Source of the DNA: Mycobacterium sp. 852002-51057_SCH5723018
GTDB taxonomy: Bacteria > Actinomycetota > Actinomycetes > Mycobacteriales > Mycobacteriaceae
Length of the DNA: 64,000 nucleotides
Direction of reading: 5' to 3'
Assembly (NCBI RefSeq): GCF_001667035.1
Contig: NZ_LZIR01000081.1
Location: 83,068 to 147,067 of the forward strand
Shown here: positions 58,307 to 64,000 of the stretch, one piece after another
Layout: every line of letters starts with the position of its first letter
Numbering within the stretch: the stretch's first letter is position 1
Made by a program: the position numbers and the translations under genes
Notes under the pieces: model-generated
Told to the model about the DNA's origin: nothing
What the model saw: the letters and a program-made list of their open reading frames with translations, nothing else
The model's database searches: none

Positions 58307-59707
58307 ATGCCCCAACGGGTGCTGCGTGAGCGCCTGATCGACCTCGAAGTTCCGGGCGAGGACGTGGCCCGCGGTCGCTCGCTGCGCAAGACCGCCCCGC
58401 GGCGCTCCCTGGCACAGCTGACCCCGTCGGCGCGGTCGGCTACCGACATTCTGGTCGCCCAAAATGCCGGGCGGCTAACCGAACTCGTCCCGCTGCGGTT
58501 CGCCCGAATGCTCGCCGACCCCTTCTCGTTCTACCGTGGATCCGCGGCGGTCATGGCCGCCGACCTTGCCGCCAGCCCATCGACCGGCATCGAGATCATG
58601 TGCTGCGGCGACGCCCACGTCTCCAATTTCGGCATCTACGCCGCCCCGCACCGGTCATTGGTGTTCGACCTGAACGACTTCGACGAAGCCGCAGTGGCGC
58701 CCGCCGAATGGGACGTCAAACGCCTGATCACCAGCGCCGTCGTCGGCGGCCGCCACGCCGGGTATCCGGCCAAGGCCATCCGCCGTGGCGTCGAACAGGC
58801 GTTGGTGGGCTATCAAACCGGCCTGCAGGCGATGCTCGAGGAGATGAACGTTCTCGACCGCTACTACCTGCGCGCGGAACCGGAGCGCTACACCGGGAAG
58901 GCGTCGAAGGGCTTACACGCGGTGATCCAGAAAACGATGTTCCGGGCGCGCAACCGAACGTCGGCGCGAGTCTTCCAGCAGATCATGGAGATTGGGACGG
59001 ACGGAACCCCGCGCCTGCGCGAGTCGCCCCCGGTCCTGCAGCACGTCGACGAGGAGATCGAAGCGCCTTTGGTGGAGGCGGTTAAGGAGTATCTGGCGGT
59101 CGTACCGGCCGACGTGGCCCTGCTGCTGTCGCACTTTCGCATCACGGACGTCGCGCTGCGGGTGGTCGGCGTGGGCAGCGTCGGCACCCGCTGTTACCTG
59201 GTCATCCTGGTGGGCCCTAACGGCACGCCGCTGATCCTGCAGATCAAGGAGGCGGTGCGATCGGTGCTCGACGAATTCGGCGGATGGCCCCAACCACAAA
59301 CCCTGCGTTCGGCCGTCGAGGCCAAGGGCCAGGGCGTGCGCGTCACCGACGGCCAGCAGATCCTGCAGGCCATGTCCGATGTCTTCCTGGGAACCACACG
59401 CAAGGACGGCCGCGACTACTACGTGCGTCAGTTCCACGACATGAAGGGCACCATCGACACCGAAGGGATGTCCGCCGCCACGTTCGGAGAATATGTCACC
59501 GCCTGCGCGGTGCTGCTGGCGCGGGCGCACTCGCAGAGCGCGAATGCGTCGATACTGCGCGGATACGTCGGCACCAACGACAGCGTGCACAACGCGGTCG
59601 CCGAGTGGTCGTATGCCTACGCCGACAAGTCACTCGACGACTTTCATCAACTGCGTGCGGCCGCGGCGGCCGGTGACATCGAGGTCGCCGACGATCCCGC
59701 CCGGTAG
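58307..59707 (+). CDS. DUF2252 protein (kinase-like fold), function unknown
   Basis: 466 residues of DUF2252, a family common in actinobacteria. Its most conserved segments are present: FARMLADPFSFYRGSAAVMAADL, CCGDAHVSNFGIYAAPHRSLVFDLNDFDEA (an aminoglycoside-kinase-like catalytic HxxN...DLNDFD), and RQFHDMKGTID. This suggests phosphotransfer or a pseudokinase, but no substrate is known. The ATG at 58307 begins MPQRVLRERL. Upstream 225 bp is gene-free with a GCATGCATATGC patch. The 3' end overlaps the convergent monooxygenase gene by 61 bp. Confidence 0.85.
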   Translation: MPQRVLRERLIDLEVPGEDVARGRSLRKTAPRRSLAQLTPSARSATDILVAQNAGRLTELVPLRFARMLADPFSFYRGSAAVMAADLAASPSTGIEIMCCGDAHVSNFGIYAAPHRSLVFDLNDFDEAAVAPAEWDVKRLITSAVVGGRHAGYPAKAIRRGVEQALVGYQTGLQAMLEEMNVLDRYYLRAEPERYTGKASKGLHAVIQKTMFRARNRTSARVFQQIMEIGTDGTPRLRESPPVLQHVDEEIEAPLVEAVKEYLAVVPADVALLLSHFRITDVALRVVGVGSVGTRCYLVILVGPNGTPLILQIKEAVRSVLDEFGGWPQPQTLRSAVEAKGQGVRVTDGQQILQAMSDVFLGTTRKDGRDYYVRQFHDMKGTIDTEGMSAATFGEYVTACAVLLARAHSQSANASILRGYVGTNDSVHNAVAEWSYAYADKSLDDFHQLRAAAAAGDIEVADDPAR

Positions 59708-61227
59708 CGGTCGGTGCGGTGCAGCCACTCCCGGGGACGGATCCGCCAGGTGCGGCGAGCATATTCCAGCTCGGTGTAGGGCCATTGGGTCACGATGCGG
59801 CCGGTAGGTGAACGAAAGTAGCTGTCGCACTGGGTCCACACCGTGCGCTCGAGGTCCGCGGAAAGCCGGTCGTTGTAACGCTTTTCGACCTCGGGGCGCA
59901 CGTCGACGTACCCACCCCGGCGCGCAACCCGGCTCACCGCGCTGGCGATCAACCGCGCACCCGCCTCGAGGATGTAGACGATCGAGTTGCCGCCCTGGTT
60001 GGTGTTGGGCCCGTAGAGCATGAAGAAATTCGGGAATCCGGCGACGGCCAGGCCCAGGTAGGCGCTTGGGTCGGCGCCCCAGCGCTCGTGCAGCCGCTGC
60101 CCGCCGATCCCGATGACGTCGATGCCCGACAGGTAGCGTGCCGCCTCGAATCCGGTGGCCAGCACGATCGCATCGAGGTCGACCGCACGACCGGCCGCGG
60201 TGGTGACCGACGTCGGGCCGACCCGCTCGATTGCGTCGGTCACCAGCTCGACGTTGTCTTGCTGCAACGCGCGGTAGTACTCGTCGCCCAGCAGCACCCG
60301 CTTGCAGCGGAAGGGATAGTCGGGGGTCAGCGCGCGGCGCAGCCGCTCATCGGCCACGGTGCGCCCCAAGAACGAGGTCGCGACATGCGTGCGCGCGGCT
60401 ACCAGCGGGTCGTCGGCAAAAGTCGCGGTGTTGTCGTGCTGGAACTTCCAGATTCGCCAGCGCGCGAGACGCACCGCCAGGGGGTTGTGCCGAAATCGCG
60501 CCAATTCGCTTGCGCTGTAGGGTCTGTCGTCCTTGGGGACCATCCACGGCGGAGTCCGCTGGAACACCGTCACGCTGCGCGCGATCTTCGCCAGTTCCGG
60601 AACGACCTGCACCCCGCTGGCACCGGTCCCGATGACAGCCACCCTCTTGCCGGCCAACTCGACGCCGTGATCCCACCGGGCGGTGTGGATCAGCGCTCCG
60701 GCGAAATCGGTCAGGCCCTCGATGCCGGGAAGCCTGGGCGATCCGAAGAGCCCGATGGCGCACACGACAACGTCGGCGGTCAGCGTGGCGGCGCGCCCGG
60801 CGCGGTCCAGCGCGCACTCCCAGGTCCAGGTGTCGGAGTTCCAGCGGACCGAACGCACTTTGGTGCCCAGCATGAGATGGCGGCGCAGATCGAAGTCGTC
60901 GGCCACCGATTCGAGGTAGGCGAGGATCTCGGGTTGCCGGGCGTACGTGCGGCTCCAAACCTTGTTCGGCGCAAACGAATACGAGTACAGGTGGCTCTGG
61001 ATGTCGCACGCGGCGCCAGGATAGACGTTGCGCCGCCATGTGCCTCCCACTCCGTCGGCGCACTCGATGATCACCAGGTCGTCGATGCCGGCGCGGCGCA
61101 ACGCCACCGCCGCGCCTAGGCCGCCGAAGCCCGCGCCGATGATCGCCACCCTCGGGGAAGCGCGGCGCCGCCGGGCGCCGCGCAGCCGCCCGATCGCGTA
61201 GCGCCGACGGGCTTGCCGGCTCGTCAT
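59647..61227 (-). CDS. Baeyer-Villiger type flavin monooxygenase, second of a pair
   Basis: 526 residues. FAD motif GAGFGG at 31-36, Baeyer-Villiger fingerprint FAGALIHTARW at 175-185, NADPH motif VIGTGASGVQ after it. The N-terminus is Arg-rich (MTSRQARRRYAIGRLRGARRRR) and lacks the extension of its neighbour, so the two are different subfamilies. ATG 61227 overlaps the stop of the upstream monooxygenase (ATGA). The C-terminal 20 residues (Ala/Ser-rich) run into the antisense of the DUF2252 gene. Substrate unknown; coexpression suggests consecutive or alternative oxidations of one compound class. Confidence 0.9.
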   Translation of the reverse strand: MTSRQARRRYAIGRLRGARRRRASPRVAIIGAGFGGLGAAVALRRAGIDDLVIIECADGVGGTWRRNVYPGAACDIQSHLYSYSFAPNKVWSRTYARQPEILAYLESVADDFDLRRHLMLGTKVRSVRWNSDTWTWECALDRAGRAATLTADVVVCAIGLFGSPRLPGIEGLTDFAGALIHTARWDHGVELAGKRVAVIGTGASGVQVVPELAKIARSVTVFQRTPPWMVPKDDRPYSASELARFRHNPLAVRLARWRIWKFQHDNTATFADDPLVAARTHVATSFLGRTVADERLRRALTPDYPFRCKRVLLGDEYYRALQQDNVELVTDAIERVGPTSVTTAAGRAVDLDAIVLATGFEAARYLSGIDVIGIGGQRLHERWGADPSAYLGLAVAGFPNFFMLYGPNTNQGGNSIVYILEAGARLIASAVSRVARRGGYVDVRPEVEKRYNDRLSADLERTVWTQCDSYFRSPTGRIVTQWPYTELEYARRTWRIRPREWLHRTDRYRAGSSATSMSPAAAAARS

Positions 61228-63008
61228 TGCCGCGCCCCCGCGGTGCGGATTTCCAGCCCGTCCAGGCCACCGTGCGCCCGCCATGCCGCCAGGATGTCGG
61301 CGTACTCGGTCGGTGCGCCGATGAAGAAGCTGCCCTGGCGGGTCTTGGCGTCCGCCTTGCCTTCCCGGTTGTAGTAGCCGGGGGTGCAGGTCGCGGCCCG
61401 CTCGGCGGTGGCGGTCGACCGGGCCGTCACCATCTCCACCCACGCGGCTTCGGCGCCGGGTGATGCCTCGACTTCGGTGACGTGGCGGTCGAGCGCCCAC
61501 GCGATGATCCATGCGGCGTGGCTCGCCTGCACGTCCAGCAGGTAGGGGAAGTTCACGGTGAGCCCCGCCTGGGCGATGCTCTCGATGAAACAGTTCGGGA
61601 AACCGTTGGCGCACAGACCCTGGAATGTGCGCACACCGTCGCGCCACCGCTCGGTCAGCGTCACGCCGTCGCGGCCTATCAGCTCGAAGCCGGTGCGCCG
61701 ACAGTAGTCGGTGCCCACCTCGAAACCCGTTGCGAAGATCAGGCAGTCGAGTTCGTGGCAGACTCCGTCGACGACCACGCCGGCCTCGGTGATGCGCTCC
61801 ACGCCGCGGCCGCGGGTGTCGACCAGCGTGACGTTGTCGCGGTTGAACGTCTGCAGATACGCGTCGTGAAAGCAGGGGCGCTTGCAGAAGTATCCGTACC
61901 AGGGTTTGAGCGCCTCGGCGGTGGCGCGGTCGGCCACCAGCTCGTCGACCCGCGCCCGGATTTCCTCCATCTTGACGAAGTCGGCCAGCTCGACGTCAGG
62001 GGCCAGCGAGCCGGCGCCGTCGTGGCGCATCACTGGGAGCTTCCGCGTGATGCTCGTCCAGGCGTCGGCAACGAGATCCTCCTCGGCCCGGCCGCCGGCC
62101 GTCAGGATCTGGAAGTTCTGGATCCGGTGGCGCTGCCAGCCAGGTGGTAATGCGTTGGCCCACTGCGGATCCGTGGGCCGGTTGGCGCGCACGTCGACTG
62201 ATGAGGGCGTGCGCTGGAAGACGTAGAGATGACCTGCGGCCGAAGCCAGGTGCGGCACGCACTGGATCGCCGTGGCGCCGGTGCCGATGATGCCCACCCG
62301 CTTGCCGGCCAGCTTCTGCAGCTTGTCGCCGGTGTAGCCGTAGTCCCACCGGCTGGTATGAAACGCTTGACCACGAAAAAGGTCGAGGCCCTCGATGCCG
62401 GGCAGCTTGGGTTTGGCCTGATACCCGTTGGCCATGGAGACGAACCTGGCCCGCATCTGGTCGCCGTGGTTCGTTCGGATGATCCAGCGGGACTCGCCCG
62501 GATCCCAACGGATCTCGTGCACGTCGGTCTGCAGGCACGCGTTGCGGTACAGGTCGTAGTGCTCGGCGATGCGCCGGCAGTGGGCGAAGATCTCCGGCCC
62601 CTTGGCGTACTTTTCGGAGGGAATGTAGCCCAGCTCCTCCAGCAGCGGCATGTACACATAGGACTCGACGTCACACGCAATCCCCGGATACCGGTTCCAG
62701 TACCAGGTGCCACCGACATCGGCCGCCCGGTCGATCAGCCGCACGCTTGCGACACCGAGCTCGCGAAGCCGCGCCCCCGTCAACAGCCCACCGAAGCCGG
62801 CGCCGATGACCGCCACGTCGACCTCGTCTGTAAGCGGTTCGCGGGTGAAGTTCCCGTCGGCCCAAGGGTCTTCGGCAAATCGGGCGAAAGGGCCCGCCGT
62901 CTCCACGTACTGCGCGATCCCGTCGGGCCGCAGCCGGCGCGCCCGCTCTTCGGCGTATTTCTGTCGCAGCGCGTCGACGTCGAACGCCACGCCCACGGTC
63001 TCGGTCAA
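61224..63008 (-). CDS. Baeyer-Villiger type flavin monooxygenase, first of a pair
   Basis: 594 residues. FAD motif GAGFGG at 69-74, fingerprint FRGQAFHTSRW at 211-221, NADPH motif IIGTGATAIQ. The N-terminal extension VDALRQKYAEERARRLRPDG and many later blocks (TWYWNRYPGIACDVESYVYMPLLEELGYIP, FCKRPC..DAYLQTFNRDNVTLVD, CTPGYYN) are shared with the island enzyme at 18132, so the two are paralogues of the cyclododecanone/steroid monooxygenase type. It is the first gene of a two-gene operon; a perfect 14-bp palindrome lies 35 bp upstream. A TetR gene lies just beyond. Confidence 0.93.
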   Translation of the reverse strand: MTETVGVAFDVDALRQKYAEERARRLRPDGIAQYVETAGPFARFAEDPWADGNFTREPLTDEVDVAVIGAGFGGLLTGARLRELGVASVRLIDRAADVGGTWYWNRYPGIACDVESYVYMPLLEELGYIPSEKYAKGPEIFAHCRRIAEHYDLYRNACLQTDVHEIRWDPGESRWIIRTNHGDQMRARFVSMANGYQAKPKLPGIEGLDLFRGQAFHTSRWDYGYTGDKLQKLAGKRVGIIGTGATAIQCVPHLASAAGHLYVFQRTPSSVDVRANRPTDPQWANALPPGWQRHRIQNFQILTAGGRAEEDLVADAWTSITRKLPVMRHDGAGSLAPDVELADFVKMEEIRARVDELVADRATAEALKPWYGYFCKRPCFHDAYLQTFNRDNVTLVDTRGRGVERITEAGVVVDGVCHELDCLIFATGFEVGTDYCRRTGFELIGRDGVTLTERWRDGVRTFQGLCANGFPNCFIESIAQAGLTVNFPYLLDVQASHAAWIIAWALDRHVTEVEASPGAEAAWVEMVTARSTATAERAATCTPGYYNREGKADAKTRQGSFFIGAPTEYADILAAWRAHGGLDGLEIRTAGARQ

Positions 63009-63042
63009 GGTCTCGGCTTCCTGTTCGTGAGCCGACTATATA

Positions 63043-63056
63043 ATCAATCGATTGAT
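63043..63056. promoter_or_regulatory. Perfect 14-bp palindrome upstream of the monooxygenase pair
   Basis: ATCAATCGATTGAT is exactly symmetric and lies in an AT-rich patch (TATATA before, CATATC after) 35 bp before the first monooxygenase. Its AATCGAT core recurs in the divergent TetR promoter at 63788-63805, which points to one of the two TetR proteins as binder. Confidence 0.6.
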
Positions 63057-63110
63057 CATATCAAGGACCTTCGTCCCGACCGGTCTGCGGTGACGGCGTC
63101 GAGCCTGCGT

Positions 63111-63761
63111 TCAGCGCGTGGATCTCGGGCGGGCCCGCGCGCTGGTGGCTGGGCCGGCGGATCGGGAGCCCAGTAGCGTGCCCCTGATCAGCTTCTTGGC
63201 CGAGTCGAGCGCCGCGTGGTAGTCCTCGGCGGGCAACGTGGCAGCCAGCTCGGTGAGGCCATAGATCAGCGAATAGACCGCTTCCACCGCGCCCCGTTGA
63301 GTGGAGTCCCCGACGATGCTCTCGATGATCTCGCGGAACGCCTGAAAGCCCGAGCCGCCGCCCATCCGGGACTCAGGAGCGAGCGCGTTTTCGGCCCGAA
63401 TCGCCCACTCGAAGGCGGCGAGATCGGGATATTCCCGCATCAGTTGGCCGGATTCGTCGAGCACCGCTTCGATTCGTTCGATGACGCCGCCGGGACGGCC
63501 GGCGGCCTGGCGCAGCCGCGGCAACGCGACCTCGGTTCTGGCCGCGATCGCCGCGGTGATCAATTCAGACTTGTTCGGAAAGTAGTTGTACAGGCTGGCG
63601 CTGGTGACCTTGGCCGTGCGGGCGATCTCGCGGATGGTGGCCCTGGAGTAGCCCACCTCGGCCACGCAGCGCATCGCGGAGGCGATGATCCGTGCGCGGG
63701 TCTGCGCACCATCGGCACCCACCGGGCGGCCCAACTGTGCCGGCGCTACTGGTTCACCCAC
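63111..63761 (-). CDS. TetR-family regulator A, next to the monooxygenase pair
   Basis: 216 residues. TetR_N domain: TRARIIASAMRCVAEVGYSRATIREIARTAKVTSASLYNYFPNKSELITAAI, about 20-75. The ligand domain follows, and the tail is basic (GSRSAGPATSARARPRSTR). GTG 63761 follows GGAGGTGCGCG. The N-terminal region PVGADGAQTRARIIASAMRC is strongly similar to the divergent TetR at 63872. The monooxygenase operon starts 102 bp downstream on the same strand, so it may be an autoregulated local repressor. Confidence 0.92.
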   Translation of the reverse strand: MGEPVAPAQLGRPVGADGAQTRARIIASAMRCVAEVGYSRATIREIARTAKVTSASLYNYFPNKSELITAAIAARTEVALPRLRQAAGRPGGVIERIEAVLDESGQLMREYPDLAAFEWAIRAENALAPESRMGGGSGFQAFREIIESIVGDSTQRGAVEAVYSLIYGLTELAATLPAEDYHAALDSAKKLIRGTLLGSRSAGPATSARARPRSTR

Positions 63762-63787
63762 CGCGCACCTCCGCGCCGAACCTCGAG

Positions 63788-63805
63788 TAATCGATCGTGC
63801 GATTA
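63788..63805. promoter_or_regulatory. Inverted repeat between the two divergent TetR genes
   Basis: TAATCGATCGTGCGATTA has perfect 6-bp arms TAATCG/CGATTA around six bases, in the 110-bp space between the two regulator starts. It shares the AATCG half-site with the palindrome upstream of the monooxygenases. This is the expected position for joint autoregulation. Confidence 0.55.
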
Positions 63806-63871
63806 TATTCTCTCCTAGCGGCAGCTTGGCTGCAGGGTCGACGGACAGGACGCACGAGTGAGGACATCACC

Positions 63872-64000
63872 ATGACGCGGGCGCAGCTGGGTCGCCCGGT
63901 CGGCGCGAGCGGTGAGGAGACCCGCCGACGGATCGTCGCCGCGACCATGCGCTGCGCGGCCGAGGTGGGCTACTCCAGGGCCACCATCCGCGAGATCGCC
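63872..64000 (+). CDS. TetR-family regulator B, N-terminal part
   Basis: Forty-three codons before the window ends: MTRAQLGRPVGASGEETRRR, then IVAATMRCAAEVGYSRATIREIA. This is the first helix and the start of the helix-turn-helix of a TetR protein and is nearly the same as the N-terminus of the divergent regulator at 63111-63761 (shared RPVGA, MRC-AEVGYSRATIREIA). The ATG at 63872 follows GTGAGGACATCACC. The pair arose by duplication. The ligand domain is outside the window. Confidence 0.88.
   Translation, partial: MTRAQLGRPVGASGEETRRRIVAATMRCAAEVGYSRATIREIA

Noticed and set aside
1..64000. Insertion sequences, CRISPR arrays, tRNA or rRNA genes, phage genes
   Set aside because: I found no transposase, regular repeat-spacer pattern, cloverleaf or integrase anywhere; the island at 16-28 kb shows no visible attachment site.

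Overview
The window is a high-GC actinobacterial chromosome segment that is almost certainly Mycobacterium. It carries treS, pepA, fusA2, fadD7, oxcA, oxyS, an LdtMt1-type L,D-transpeptidase, an acyltransferase, a rhomboid protease and ctpI in the order and relative orientations known from M. tuberculosis H37Rv (Rv0126 back to Rv0107c). The whole block is inverted with respect to that reference. The species cannot be fixed from the sequence; a slow-growing non-tuberculous mycobacterium is the best guess.

Layout. (1) 1-11146 is conserved backbone: treS (partial), secreted protease pepA, two small enzymes, fusA2, fadD7, then oxcA/oxyS and ldtA. A near-perfect 27-bp palindrome lies between fadD7 and oxcA, and a frameshifted isochorismatase pseudogene lies beside ldtA. 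(2) 11147-13808 replaces the H37Rv heptose genes with a lipoprotein, an MDR dehydrogenase and an O-methyltransferase. (3) 13809-15902 is the Rv0111-like acyltransferase and 28828-29694 is the Rv0110-like rhomboid. These two are neighbours in H37Rv, but here about 12.9 kb separates them. (4) That interval, 16014-28369, is a compact catabolic island. A leftward six-gene operon of overlapping or closely abutting genes encodes an SDR, a Rieske oxygenase, an LLM flavin monooxygenase, a Baeyer-Villiger monooxygenase, an MFE-2-like SDR and a CaiB CoA-transferase. A divergent rightward operon encodes a double SMP-30 propeller, a GntR/UTRA regulator, an acyl-CoA ligase and an SDR. Two TTGTC/GGAC palindromes sit by the two first genes. 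Together they look like an inducible pathway that oxygenates, ring-opens, CoA-activates and beta-oxidises an unknown, probably cyclic, substrate.

(5) 29772-35623 holds an NTF2-like protein, a small unknown protein and the giant P-type ATPase CtpI. (6) 35635-64000 is accessory lipid and redox metabolism: a FadD/SDR pair, a cutinase, a two-gene carboxylate-to-aldehyde reductase pair (EhpF/EhpG-like), an MpaB-type oxygenase with a divergent TetR, a degenerate hydrolase fused to a nucleotide cyclase, and methyltransferases. It also has an SDR/SRPBCC operon preceded by two DosR-like boxes, a 92-nt branched hairpin, a variant CGNR regulator, a PrpD/LysR pair, an IclR regulator without a good start codon, a cation antiporter and a DUF2252 protein. 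The window closes with two further Baeyer-Villiger monooxygenases next to two divergent paralogous TetR regulators.

Eight SDRs, three Baeyer-Villiger monooxygenases and three NTF2/SnoaL-fold proteins occur in 64 kb. I saw no rRNA, tRNA, CRISPR array or intact insertion sequence. Two truncated gene remnants (amidohydrolase C-terminus, zinc-alcohol dehydrogenase N-terminus) mark past rearrangement in the accessory half.
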